Below are positions 20,083-31,272 of a stretch of 64,000 nt of DNA, one piece after another (the stretch's first letter is position 1; each line of letters opens with the position of its first letter). Below the pieces are notes generated by a model, which saw nothing but the letters and a program-made list of their open reading frames with translations, had not been told where the DNA came from and did not search any database. Source of the stretch: Paraphaeosphaeria minitans (taxonomy: Eukaryota > Ascomycota > Dothideomycetes > Pleosporales > Didymosphaeriaceae); the NCBI GenBank assembly GCA_015832175.1, contig WJXW01000006.1, positions 682,001-746,000 of the forward strand, written 5' to 3'. The position numbers and the translations under genes are program-made.

Positions 20083-21794
20083 ATGCCATTCCTCGCGAAA
20101 GAAACCGTGCCGATTCCTACCAAGGATATTCTCTCGTGGGCCTGCGAGGGCCCGGAATACGACCAAGATGCCCCCGTGAGCTACCTGCTTTCCCCTTGTT
20201 ATGGTCAAGAACGCACTGACGATGGTGCCAACAGCTCTACATCGACGCCGCAAACCCATCCACCACCCTCTCCGCCCGCCAAACCAAGTCTCTCATCCGC
20301 CAACTCATCGCAGGCTTCCGCGCCGCCGGCCTCCAGGAAGGCGAGACTGTTCTGGTCCACTCGTTCAATAGCATATACTATCCCGTCATCGTCCTAGGTA
20401 TCATTGGTGCTGGGTGCATTTACACCGGGACGAACCCGTCGTACACTCCTGCAGAACTGGAACATGCCATCCGCGCCTCGGACGCCAAGTTCATCCTGTC
20501 GGAGCCAGAGCTGCTGCCCGCACTGCAGGTAGCTGCGAAGCACCTCCGCCTTCCCAACGACAGGATCAGGATCCTGGATTCCACGTCGAGAGCCGAGCAG
20601 ACAAGCAGTGCCGCGCTGGAGTACGCACCGTGGCGCACGCTCCTCTCGCACGGCTCGCGCGACTGGTCCCCCTTCGACGATGAGCAGACCAGCAGGACCA
20701 CGACAGCGATGCTCTGCTTCTCCAGCGGCACCACGGGCCTCCCCAAAGCCGCCCAGATCTCGCACTACAACCTCGTCGCGCAGCACACGCTCGCCTTCGA
20801 GCACAACCCCCGCCCCTACCAGCTCAACCGCCTCGTCTTCCTCCCCATGTTCCACATCTCCACAGCGCCCATGTGCCACACCTCGCCCCTGCGCGCAGGC
20901 CACGCGCAGTTCGTCATGCGCCGGTGGGACGTCGACGCCGTGCTGGACCGCGTCCCCGCGCTCGGCATCACAGACCTCGTCCTCGTGCCGCCCATGGTGG
21001 CGGCCCTCGTCGCGCACCCCATGCCCGCCGCGCAGAAGCAGGCCCGGCTCCGGGGCCTGCGGTGGGTCATCGCCGGCGCCGCACCGCTCGACAGGGACCT
21101 GCAGGCGCGCTGCCAGCAGCTTCTCCCGCGCGGCGTGCTCTCGCAGATCTGGGCCATGACGGAGACGACGTGCCTGGCGTCGGCGTTCCCGTACGGCGAG
21201 GCCGACGACACGGGGAGCGTGGGCCGGTTCCTGCCTGGCCTCGACGTCAAGCTGCTCGACGACGCCGCGGTCGACGTGACGGCGTACGGCGTGCGCGGCG
21301 AGCTGGCCATCCGCGGGCCCTCCGTGTTCAGGGGCTACCTGGGCGTGCCGCCGTCGCGCGACTTCGACGCCGAGGGCTACTTCCGCACGGGCGACATGGT
21401 CTGGGGCGACGCCGCCACGGGCAAGTGGTACGTCGTCGACCGGCTCAAGGAGCTCATCAAGGTGCGCGGGTTCCAGGTCGCGCCCGCGGAGCTCGAGGGC
21501 GTGCTACTGTCGCACCCGGGGCTCCTCGACGCGGCCGTCGTCGGGGTGCCGAGCCCCGAGACGGGGAGCGAGATGCCGCGGGCGTACGTGGTGCGCAAGG
21601 CGAATGCCGACGGGGAGCGGGTCAGCGCGGGGGACGTGGAGAGGTGGGTGGAGGGGAGGCTGGCGAGGTACAAGCGGTTGGAGGGCGGGGTGAGGTTCGT
21701 CGGTGCGGGGGAGATTCCGAAGACGGCGAGCGGCAAGATCAAGAAGAGGGAGATGAGGGAGTGGGTGAGGAGGGAGATGGGGTCCAAGTTGTGA
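20083..21794 (+). CDS. Peroxisomal acyl-CoA synthetase / 4-coumarate-CoA ligase-like enzyme
   Basis: Two exons, 20083-20175 and 20235-21794, encode 550 residues; the 59-bp intron joins DAP to LYIDAANPS. This is an ANL superfamily adenylating enzyme. Motifs: the P-loop LCFSSGTTGLPKA (about 191-203), WAMTETTC (about 337-344), GYFRTGD (about 412-418), the hinge DRLKELIKVRGFQVAPAELE (about 433-452), and PKTASGKIKKRE near the C-terminus with the catalytic Lys. The last three residues are SKL, a canonical PTS1 signal, so import into peroxisomes is expected. The enzyme should use ATP to activate a carboxylate (fatty acid or aromatic acid) to its CoA thioester. Size and motif set match fungal 4CL-like enzymes, which may serve beta-oxidation or a secondary pathway; no other pathway gene is adjacent. 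Confidence 0.95.
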
Positions 21795-22544
21795 TGGGCA
21801 TGGAACGTCGCAACGCAACGCATCCTCGAAACTTTCAAGTCTGCTTGTCGAATAGGTAGCCCGCCACCCGACCCCTTTCTCCACGTCCCGCCCACCATCC
21901 CCTGGCGCGGTTCATCGTCATAAGTAGGAAGGCAGTTGTCAAATCGCGACTGAACTTCCAAGGAGAGCACTTGTCAGGTTTAGCATTTTGCATATCATTA
22001 TGGGGCATATGGGAACAATTATCCACAGGGTATCGCAACGCCAGATTCCACGCAGAAAGAGAAAACTCTCAAGTCCAGTCAAAAAGATGCACAAGCTCTC
22101 CAGGCTTGCAATCCAAAGCCCACCGCTATGCTGGAGGATTCGCCGTGATTAGTTGCGGGAGGGAGAGTATCAAGGACACGCAGGTTGCATCGACGCCGTG
22201 GTTGTTTTCTTGCAAAAAAAGAAATCAAAGTAGCACGTGCAAGGTTTGATGCAAGCCAGGACGGTTAGTTGGCTGGTTCCGTCCATCCTGGGCGTTCAAT
22301 ACATGGGAGGATTCCTGCCCGGTGGGGTAGTTCTGGGCGTTCCGTCACCGAAGATGGAAGGGCGCCCGTGAACCTGGATGTCGGCAACTCCATCTGACGA
22401 CGGCGTAGGGTCAGGTCCGGAGGATTGACTGCTAGGATCTGACCACCCAGCCAGCGTCCGATGGGGGAGGGTGATGTCGCTCGACGGTTTGGAGTCCCTG
22501 GTTCTGTTAGGTAGCTGTGTCGTTGCACTGGTAGCTTCATAGAC
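21795..22544. other. Intergenic region between convergent genes
   Basis: About 750 bp between the 3' ends of the acyl-CoA synthetase gene and the CxxC acidic protein gene. I see no coding region, repeat or RNA gene in it. Confidence 0.5.
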
Positions 22545-23414
22545 TCACGCTTCCTCGACAACAAGCTCCATCCGCCCGTCCCCTCGATCACCCTGGTCCT
22601 CATCGGCATGTCCCATACTCTCCTCTTCCTCTCCATGTTCAACACCCGCCTCTCCACCGCCCCTCTCCCACTCCTCATCCATCCCAATCCCCTCCTTCGT
22701 CGGCACCCACTTCTGCCCCCTCTTCTGCACCCCAAAGAACTGCGTCTCCCGCAGACTGTTGCCCGAAGTGTCCAGCCACTCGCTCCCCTCGGGCGCCGCA
22801 TACCGCCCCGGCGAATACCCCTCGCTGTTCCGGCTGAACTCGGCGTCCACGCGCTTCTCCGCCGCCTCGGCGTCGCGGAACACGACCGACGGATCGAAGC
22901 CCACGCGCCGTTGCCGCTCCGATAGACGAGACCGCTTTGCACGCTTGCGCGGAGGCGACGAGGCTGGCGACAGAGGGCGCTTGTGGCGCGGTTGCGCATT
23001 GGCGGGCTCAGCTTCTGCGGTTGCGGTTGCGGTTGCGGTTTCAGTTTGCTCTTGCTCCAGGCTCCCTACTCCTTCAAACGGCTCGTCCTCGTCCTCATCT
23101 TCACCCTCGTCCCCCCACTCTGCCACAGCCTGTATGAAGTTCCCCAGCTTCATCTGCGCCTCGTGCACGACCTCGAGCGCCAGCTGCCGCGGGCGGTAGT
23201 CGTCGCGCCGATGCGCCAGCTCCCCAAAGTACCCCTTCACTTCGTCGTACTCGCGACAGTGCATCACCATATCCATGCACAGCGCGCAGCCCTCGCGCAG
23301 CGCTCCGTGGGGCTGCAGCTCGCCGTCCGCGGAGATGGTGGCGAGCGTGCGGCCGCACGCCTTGCACGTGAGGGTGTCGGCGGCCGCAGCAGGTGGTGCA
23401 GAGGGGTCAGCCAT
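22545..23414 (-). CDS. Acidic protein with paired CxxC, probable zinc-binding, function unknown
   Basis: A single-exon frame of 289 residues from the ATG at 23414, which has an excellent context (aaccATGgct). The frame also has an ATG at 23507 that would add 31 low-complexity residues; I prefer the shorter form. The N-terminus has CKACGRTLATI (about 17-27) and GCALCMDM (about 43-50), together a likely four-Cys zinc site. An acidic run EGEDEDEDEPFEG (about 108-120) and a basic segment PPRKRAKRSRLSERQRR (about 155-171), which looks like a nuclear localisation signal, follow. After it comes a motif typical of fungal conserved proteins, GFDPSVVFRDAEAAEKR, and then GYSPGRYAAPEGSEWLDTSG. The tail is acidic. 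A nuclear role is plausible, but I do not recognise a named family. Confidence 0.8.
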   Translation of the reverse strand: MADPSAPPAAAADTLTCKACGRTLATISADGELQPHGALREGCALCMDMVMHCREYDEVKGYFGELAHRRDDYRPRQLALEVVHEAQMKLGNFIQAVAEWGDEGEDEDEDEPFEGVGSLEQEQTETATATATAEAEPANAQPRHKRPLSPASSPPRKRAKRSRLSERQRRVGFDPSVVFRDAEAAEKRVDAEFSRNSEGYSPGRYAAPEGSEWLDTSGNSLRETQFFGVQKRGQKWVPTKEGIGMDEEWERGGGEAGVEHGEEEESMGHADEDQGDRGDGRMELVVEEA

Positions 23415-24905
23415 GGTTGGGGTCGAGGTGTGGCGTGCGCGTATGTGTATCGTTGTGGGCGGCGCGGCAGAAGCTGCGGTGCGCTGCGTTGTTGTGGTTG
23501 TGGCCATTTGCGTGGTTGCCCGGCGGACTACCTTTTCAACCAAGTCGGTTATCTACCGTCTGGAAACCGTTCAGACAGTGGGCGCCGCGTGGTATAACTC
23601 TTATCCGGTGCCTTGCACAGTATCTCTAGATCCGTGCGCTTGGATCGGCGGCTTGCCAGGCGCGCGTGGGGAGAAGAGAGGGTGTTGTCATCGCGGACAA
23701 GAAGGTTTGGTTCGCCCCGACCTCGCTAATTCCTTCATGCGCAATAGGTACCGGACAATGCATCGTCTGAACCACGTGCAAGAGCAGATGCATGGAGGTC
23801 CGTTCATGGACTATGCGTTATGGAACTTGGCATTCGAGAGATAGCAACTTTTTCTGTTTCTGCAGGTTGACCCCTGTTGCATATTCATCAAGCTGGAGAG
23901 AGAAAAAGGGGAAGCGCTGTTCGAGATGGCGAACATTGGAGATGGCAAACATTGTATCCGTTCTCAAGAAGCTGCTTACATACGTAACTAGCTATGAAGT
24001 CGTTTACGCCGGTTACGAGCACATGCGAGCCTTTCACGATTACTGCGGTCGAGTTGCCTATACGGTTGAAGGCTGAGGATAATATTAGTGACTCAAGACT
24101 TCAAGAAACCCTGCTGCGAGAATATTGGTGCGTGTAGGTTGCACATGTAAGATTCGTAAAGGATGATCAAGCAGTGAAACCAACACCTCGTGAGCAGTCC
24201 TTGTACATAGTATTTCTGTGCAGCTTGTTGGGCCATCGACAAGCTCGGTCGTCTTCAATGTGCTAAGAAGATCAATCGAGCCAGTATAATTAAATAAAAA
24301 GACAGATCGGGCAGCGAAGGCTTTGCTCCATCTAGTGTGACTAACGAGAGGTTTATATAGTAACAAAGTTAAGCTGTCCCTTGATCACGCGTTGGTTAGG
24401 AGTTCCAGCTTCAACTCCAAAACCAGTCACGTGCGCCGCCCCTTTAGTTAACAGCGTCGCTGGGGCTGCACTCGGCGACTTAGCTGAAATCTACGGCGAT
24501 AGAAGAAGCGAGGGCAATTGTATTTATCTTTGGGAGTTGGGCAAGAGAATGAATTGCTAGGGATCTTTGTACTGGCAGTGTACTTGCTTCTCTTCCCATT
24601 TCTGGTATAGGATGGAAGACTAATTGTTAATGAAGGGAAGCAGTGCTTACATCTTGGAATTTCACTGACTAGAGGTACATCTCGTCTTCCTAATCTCTCA
24701 CCTAACTCGCCGAAACTTTCTATCCAGCAAACTCCAATCTCCCCACCAGTCAAAATGATCCACAAAGCCTCCAGCTTCCTCACCCTAGCCTTTGCCCTCT
24801 CCAACCACGTCTTCTGCACTCTGGTTTAATTCCATCTTAAATGTACAAGTCCTGACACCCCTGCGTATTTGCCGGCCCGGGGATGGTCAACAAAATATAC
24901 CTTCT
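23415..24905. other. Intergenic region (1.5 kb)
   Basis: This gap contains the promoter of the CxxC gene and the 3' region of the S41 peptidase gene. GC content falls between about 23,850 and 24,700 compared with the flanks, and several overlapping ORFs have no recognisable product. A very short signal-peptide-like ORF is listed separately. No transposon ends are visible. Confidence 0.5.
24755..24829 (+). other. Short signal-peptide-like ORF (24 residues), possible gene remnant
   Basis: An ATG in good context (tcaaaATGatc) opens a 24-residue frame that ends in TAA. It reads as a basic start, a hydrophobic core with SFLTLAFALS and a small-residue end, which is the shape of a secretion signal. 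Nothing coding follows in any frame and it points into the 3' end of the S41 gene. It could be the broken 5' end of a lost secreted-protein gene, or chance. Confidence 0.25.
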
Positions 24906-27381
24906 TCACGGCCACATGATACCCCTCCTGTTCAGATCCATGCCCTTCAGATCAGTGTACACATCCAACGGGTACTGCCCAGCCTTCAGCTCCCTCCTCC
25001 ACGCATGCATCCTCTTGTTCATTGCCTTGTCCTGCACCGTCAACTCCCTCTTCGCCCTGCGCCCACCGGTACTGTAGCCCCCAAGACCCCCCGCAATGCA
25101 GCGACTCTGGCCCCCAAACGCCGAATCCGCAACCGCCTTCCAGATCGCCGTCACGTCCATCGTCATCGCCTTGGTGTACAGGATGCGGCAGTCGGCAGGC
25201 TCGTACACGAACTGCAGCGGCGTCTCGGTCTCGTCCGTGTCGCGGATGCCGTCGCGGAAATTGACGTTGACGCTGGTGCCGGGCGCCTGGCGCTCGAAGA
25301 CGACATTGTCCCAGTAGTCGCCGAGCTCGGTGGCGTTGAGCTTGGCTGCCTCCTCCGCGCTGGCCGTCAGGTTCGTGATGGCGAGCTCCGCGAGGTACTG
25401 GATGTACGTCCAGGGGTAGTTGTTGGTGCCCTTGATACCGCCAACCGCCTGGGTGATGCCCGCTTTCGCGCGGCCCCCGAGCGAGATGTACTTGATGCCT
25501 TGACGCTGGCGCATCAGCTCTGAGAAAATGGTGCACGTGGATGCGCAGTAGCCGTCGGTTACTACGACGATGTCCTCGTTGGCGAAGGGCTGCGGCACGG
25601 ACGTGTAGTTTGCGAGCTCGCCGTAGCCGTGAACCCAGATGCCCGCGCTGTTGTATGGCGTGAGCACATCGGAGAGATTCCAGTGGAAGAGGTTGGAGAA
25701 GTTGTCGCCGTGGTGATAGAAGGGGCCGAACTTGGCTTCCCAGCTGGGGAAGTTCAGGTCGGACGCGTTGAGGTCGGAGAGGTAGTTGAAGGGGGACGCG
25801 ATGACGTTATTCTGTAATTCGTATTTGGTTTCGTTCACATCTAGATCGACTAGTTCGCGAGGCAAGACGTCCGCAAGGCGAGATTGATACTCGCTCAGAA
25901 GCTTCGTGCTTTCGTGCGTGCGGTAGCGGTCAAAAGCAGCATGGCCGATGCCCTTGGGGAACAGCTGCTTGTACAGATCGTAGCCTTGAAGGATGGTGCC
26001 GCCACCGTTTGCAGAAAGATCTATCACGAGCTTCGTCTTCCCAGCTGCCTTGGCCGCTACGATGAACTTCTCGGTGACCTGCTGGAAGTCGATCTCTGCG
26101 GATTCCAAAGAAACGAACGAAGGAACTGAGAGCACAGCGATGTCAGAGTAGTCGTCTTCCAGGAAGTATCCACCGATAAGATTATGCTGTTCTTTGTAGA
26201 CGGGTGGAGGGTAGCCTGGTGCGGGAATGGAGGTTGTGGTTGCTGAGGGTATGGCAGATGCGGTCGTGGTTGCTACACTGGAGTTGGAAGGCATTGCCGC
26301 GATAGTAGCAGTTGCTTGGCTGCCGAAATACTTCTGGTATAGGCTTTCACCATCGGTTACACCGTTGAGGCTTACAAGGACCCGCGCAACGTTGGTGTAA
26401 GTGGTGGTGGTGCCGTTCTCGAACTCAAGCTTAGTCTCTGGGCCCGGGTAAACCTACCAAAGGTTAATTATCGATTGACAAGTGGAAGATATCCAATGAT
26501 GCATTGTGCAGTGGGTTTGCACAACACCTGTTGAGGTCTCCACGATCTGATGGAATTAGACATACCCATTTTCCACGTCCAGAACCAGCAAACGTTCCAA
26601 TGCCTGACCCAGTGGGACCAAGAGACACTGTGGCAAGCTCGTAAAAGACGTTGTTGTACAGAGCGTCGCGGTCCTGTAGGGAGCCCCGCTGTGACCAGTC
26701 CTCGAGATACTCTGTGGCTTCTTGGCCGTTGATCTTGGTAATTGCGGAAGGCGTGAATGTCGCGTTGCCGTAGGACTCGGTCAGCACATCAGCGTAAACG
26801 TAGGGCTTCGGTAGCTCTTTTCCGTCAGCCGACACCGAGACGAGCGGGACCGGACGCGCCCAATTGAAGACCGTGCCCACAACATCTGGCACATATACGA
26901 AGTGGCCGTCATGGGTTTGTTGCAGCAGAGTGTAGAGGTCGAACCCGAACTGATACTGTCAATCTTTGGCTGCCGTGGATTTGTGCTCGATCATTACCTC
27001 AAACTCGTTGTCGTATTCCTCGCTCTCGACCTTGGACTTGATCTCCTCCAAGCCACCCCAGACGTCGATGGCAGGCTGAATCTTCTCCGCATACTCTGCA
27101 GGAGGATCCTTGAGCCACGCGGTGCTGGATTGCCACCTGAAGTACGGCACGACACCCTCAATCAAGTGTAGGGCCTCCTCTTTGTGCAAAGGCACACTAG
27201 TAATACAGTCATACGCCAACTTCGCGTCGACAGACGGGGCTGGGGTCGCAGGGTGAGCAGCAACTGAAGCTGCTACCTCAGCGCAGGCATTTGTCGCATA
27301 TTGCCTGGCCTGGGACTGTAGAGGCGAGGCTGCGATGACCGAAGCCAAAGAGGCCGCTGCGAGGGCACGGGAGAGGACCAT
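24906..27381 (-). CDS. Secreted S41 family serine peptidase (fungal CPAF-like)
   Basis: Three exons, 27381-26998, 26955-26566 and 26453-24906, encode 773 residues. Introns are 42 bp (GTAATG...GACAG) and 112 bp (GTATGT...GGTAG). The first 18-20 residues (MVLSRALAAASLASVIAASP) form a signal peptide. Family marks: the exon 1/2 junction reads DNEFE-YQFGFDLYTLLQQTHDGHF, followed by VPDVVG; a long Ser/Thr/Pro-rich insert sits at about 312-340; LVIDLSANGGGTILQGY (about 400-416) is the family-typical core; and VVVTDGYCASTCTIF (about 554-568) carries the likely nucleophile Ser563 between two Cys. This matches secreted fungal S41 peptidases and UstP-like proteins. The substrate is unknown. No partner peptide gene or RiPP precursor is visible close by. 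Many Asn-x-Ser/Thr sites suggest N-glycosylation. Confidence 0.93.
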
Positions 27382-28570
27382 GGTGGCGAATTGGACAAAG
27401 TGCACCCGCGGTGGAGAACCCCGTTTAGCAGGAATTCGTCATTATATATCTTTGCTCGGTGCGAACTACCCTGCACGAAGCTTGGTTTCGCAGACCAGGA
27501 CGCATGCACGATTCTACGACATCTTGTCGGTTTTGATCGTAGCTTTGCATGTCTTCATATGCAAGAGAAGCTACCCTTGTCGACCCCAGACGGGGGCGAA
27601 TCAACAATGGTCGCTTGGTAGCATTAGGGCCATGTTCCCAATGTACAGACCTGCCAGAATAGGAAGCTCTCTACCACGACTCGCGATACTCGGGCCCATG
27701 TATGGATAAAGCAATCGTGTGGCGAGTGAGCAATGTTCGCTGGGGTCGGGACTCACATGCATAGGACATGCACAGAAGAGCCGGTGAAGTCACTGGGCAA
27801 GTGAGATCGGGAGAATCTTACACACTGCACGGCCTGGGTGTAGTAGGTACCTAAGCTTACACGGGACAGAGACTACGGTACGGTAGGTAACGCCACGATC
27901 CGGTAAATTGGTCTCGCAGAGCCCGAACGTAGCTAATCATCAGGCCAGTCATGGTGTCTCGGCCGTACTGTTAGACTACACGTACAGGCTTTCGCTCGCG
28001 GGGACGTTATCGCAGCCGACGACTTGATTTTCGTGCGGGCCACGCAACTCTTGGGATCGTCATCTAGCTTCCGCAATCGCGTTGGCGGCATTCTCGCGAT
28101 GACGAGCTTGAGCTTCGAACCCTACCGTAGTATGGGAATCGTCCTCGGCTCTGTGATCGGGTTGTGCCAATTCTTGGATGTAAGGCTTACGGCTTACGGG
28201 TATGATAGTGCAGCTCGTTGGTGTGATGACTGCGTAAAAGCCGTGGAGCGCTCAATGGTGAGGTCAAAGTTTGGGGTCGGGGGTGGCCCATTTGCGGTTC
28301 CGGGAGCTCACGTGGGCCCTCGCGAGCTCGAGACGCCCCTGTGCTAAATAGCTTACCATCATCGCAACTTCACTCCATCTCCGATTAACCTTAATCCTGC
28401 ATTGGACGCACTTTGCAACACATTTTGCGACCTGACAAGATGACACATTTTGTACAGTGTATTCTTGAACCCTGTAAACTTACATACATGTAGAAGCGAA
28501 GACGGAGTAGCAACACATCAAGCGAAGCCACCCGATTGAACACGCCAAATCGACAATCCCGAGAAGATCT
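27382..28570. other. Intergenic region upstream of the S41 gene
   Basis: About 1.2 kb between the GH114 3' end and the S41 start, both on the minus strand. It holds the S41 promoter (TATA-like box listed) and the GH114 3' UTR. Short ORFs in it have no recognisable product. Confidence 0.5.
27442..27449 (-). promoter_or_regulatory. TATA-like box upstream of S41 gene
   Basis: The string ttatatat (plus strand) reads atatataa on the minus strand, about 60-68 bp before the ATG at 27381. It implies a short 5' UTR. Confidence 0.4.
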
Positions 28571-29748
28571 CTACTCGTGCTTGTGGTGACGCTGCCACCG
28601 AGGCTGCGCATCCTCCTCCTCGTCATCCTCCTCGTCATCTTCATCTTCATCCTCGTCTTCGTCTTCATCCCCATCTTCTTGGTCCTCAGAGTCAGCGCTA
28701 GGCTCAGGGGTAGTCTCCGCCCCCGCGGCAGTCGATGAAGGCGTCACAGCACTTCCCCCCGTCGGCGTCACAGCCGGTGTCGCAGTCAGAACAGGTGTCT
28801 GCGCGGGAGTCGGAACCGACGTCTTCTCGGCGACCGCAGTCTGGGACGCCGCAGGCGTAGCGGAAGCCTGCTCGGACCCACCATCCGCACTGCACGCGCC
28901 GCCCAGAGCGTCCAGACTCTGATCCTCGTTCTTGATCAAGATGGACAGGTCCACGCCCGCGGGGCTGCTGCAGGCGTTGCCGCCGTACTCGATGTTGAAG
29001 ACGGCCTTGTTGGCTTCGGTGAGGGGCTTGTACTTGGCGCACTCGTCGTAGTCGTGGCACTGCTCGTTGACGGCGAACTGGACTACGTCGACGACGTCCG
29101 GGATGAGGTCGAGGGCGTTCTTGAGGCCGATGGCGAGGTTGTTAGCTGCGGCGGTGGAGGCGAGGAACTTGACGTAGTCGGTGTAGGCCGACTGCTCGAG
29201 GCCGAAGCCGTCTTGGTTTTCGCTCTGGGAATCGTCAGCGGCGTGGTTCATCAGGGTGAGGTGCGACCAGTGGGAAAGAGACGTACGAATCCATCGACGT
29301 TGTCGGGGTCGACGGCCGTGCAGCCCTTCTGCGCTGCGAGCTCTATGCGCGATTTCATGATGGCCCGCACGTTGTCACTCTTGACATTGACCCAGTTCTC
29401 GCCGGCCCAGCCGTCCAGACCTTGCCCGTAGTCATCCGCCTTGAACTTGCTCGCATCTTCACGCCAGTCTTCGCGGGAGCCAGCGCTGAAGTAGCAGATG
29501 ACGTGCTTGTTCTGGTTCTTCAAGGCACTGATGGTCGAGGCCTCGTTGTCGAAGAGATCGATGTCCATGGCAGTGACCCCTGCACTCGCCGTGCCGGCCA
29601 GATCGTCCAGGTTGGTGCTCCCCTTGTTCAGAATGATATCCCACGACGCTCCCGCGGGGAAAGTGGCAATCTCGCGACGCTGGGGGTGAGGATGGCCTGC
29701 CGCGAGACGGACAGAGCCACCGAGGACGATAGCCAGAGCAGGAAGCAT
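28571..29748 (-). CDS. Secreted GH114 glycosidase (endo-alpha-1,4-polygalactosaminidase-type)
   Basis: Two exons, 29748-29287 and 29224-28571, encode 371 residues; the intron is 62 bp (GTACGT...CCCAG). The upstream open frame begins only with TTG, so the ATG at 29748 is used: MLPALAIVLGGSVRLAAG is a signal peptide. GH114 marks in order: TTLNKGS-like WDIILNKGSTNL (about 36-47), MDIDLFDN (about 63-70), VICYFSAGSREDWREDASKF (about 86-105), DPDNVDGF (about 147-154) joined across the splice to SENQDGFGL, and GLKNALDLIP (about 186-195). The family cleaves alpha-1,4-galactosaminogalactan or related polymers. After about residue 255 comes a Thr/Pro/Ser-rich linker and then an acidic tail of some 20 Asp/Glu (about 335-358) followed by a basic RWQRHHKH end, which is unusual. 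Confidence 0.92.
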
Positions 29749-31272
29749 CTTGGTATTCTTCCTCAAGTCTTAAATCAGATAAAAAAAAGCGAATGAAGGA
29801 TGGCGCAGATGATCAACTCCACTATGAAAACGAACGAATGTGAGTAACGAAGGAGCGACACGACGAAAAAGACAGACTGGCTACCTAGAGATGCACCCAC
29901 CGGCGCTTCCACCATCTACAATATATATATGAGTATACACCCACTCCTGCCGGACAAGCCAAGAGTCCGACCACGCCAAAAGTTAAATCACCCTCCTTTC
30001 AATCTGCACCCGCCATTGGCCCCGGCGGCGCAGTGCAACACACCGAGCCAAGCACACAGCGCCAAGTCCGCACACCCTCGCTGCGTAGGGTATCTAGGTA
30101 AGAGTTTGGAGCTGAGTTACTGTAAGAAGATGACCAGACTGCCCAGCGTCTACCTGCATGAGAAGAACACCGCCGAAACATCTGCCAACTATAGTCTGCA
30201 TACCTCTTACCAAGTATACCAACCTAGATTCTCGCGCCCTCGCCCTCGCCCTCCTCACCCGTCCCCCGAAAAGGAACCCCCTGCGCGATCCCTCCGATCC
30301 CTCCAACTTCGTCCCCCACCCACCCCAAATCCTCCTCTTCCTTCCAATCCCCCCCTCCTCCATCATCCTCCCGTACGAACCCCTTTCAAGTCCGGCCTCA
30401 GCCCGATCCCGCCCTCAGACAGACAGACGACCCTCCCCTCCAGCCCCTCCTCCCCAGCGCGCGTGCCATTCCCGTCTGTCGTCTTGCCGCACGCACGTAG
30501 CGCGTACCTACGCGCGCAATATACAAAGTCTACTCTACTCTACGCTACTCTACTCCAGTCGTGCTGGCAGCAGCAGCCCATGCAGCGTGCGCACGGCGTG
30601 CCGCCAAGGTCGCCGCGTGTTTCAAACGCAAAACGCAAAACGCACAGGGCACACGCACACGCACACGGCGCGGAGACATTCATCTTGACAATGCCAAAGC
30701 GTGCCTGTGATTGTTGTGATTGTGTGAATGCTTACTTAGTTCGGGGATACCTGCCCAAGCGGTCTACCTACCGGTACGGTACCTACTTGACGGAACGATC
30801 GCGAGTTCCTGCGTTCGCGGTTGGGGTTTGGCGACACCACTCCACTCCACAGCATCCCACATCACCCACATCACCCACCCACGTCACCCCCATCACTCAA
30901 CACCCCAAATCATGCAAAGCTCTTCACATTCATCATTACTCTAACCCCCCCATCCCATCCCATCCCATCCCGAGACATCGCGAGACATCGCGAGACGTCC
31001 ATTTCCCACATGATCGCCAAGTATCTACGTACCCACATGCTCATGTACAAAGCAAAGAAAAAAAGGCCATGCAGATAGCTACCTAACCTCGCCAACCAAC
31101 ATAATCTCCATTCCATTACGCTAAATTACCCTCCCACTCCCTCCCCTCATGCAATTCCATCGACCTCGTCCAACATCGCACGAAACGAATAATGTACTAG
31201 AAATAGGCAAAAGTGATGGGATGCCGTGCACCAGGGAGGTTGGTTGTTGCGGCAAAACGCGCCACCACCACC
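29749..31272. other. Intergenic region (1.5 kb) between GH114 and AA5 oxidase
   Basis: This gap holds the GH114 promoter (an atatatat run at about 29,921-29,930, some 175 bp upstream) and the AA5 3' region. It has C/T-rich and (catcc)n and (cgagacat)n stretches at about 30,840-30,990. A 385-codon ORF on the plus strand is Pro/His-rich with no domain and was rejected as a gene. Confidence 0.5.

Noticed and set aside
17461..23414. Secondary metabolite gene cluster around the acyl-CoA ligase-like gene
   Set aside because: No polyketide synthase, peptide synthetase, terpene cyclase, P450 or tailoring enzyme is nearby; the neighbours are low-complexity or unknown proteins.
24906..27381. RiPP (ustiloxin-like) cluster because of the S41 peptidase
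   Set aside because: No repeat-containing precursor gene, UstYa-type (DUF3328) oxidase or tyrosinase is visible in the window.
29929..31086. 385-codon plus-strand ORF
   Set aside because: Pro/His/Ser-rich without domain, made from C/T-rich repeats, overlapping an equally open frame of other phase; located in a promoter gap. Looks like chance openness of GC-rich DNA.
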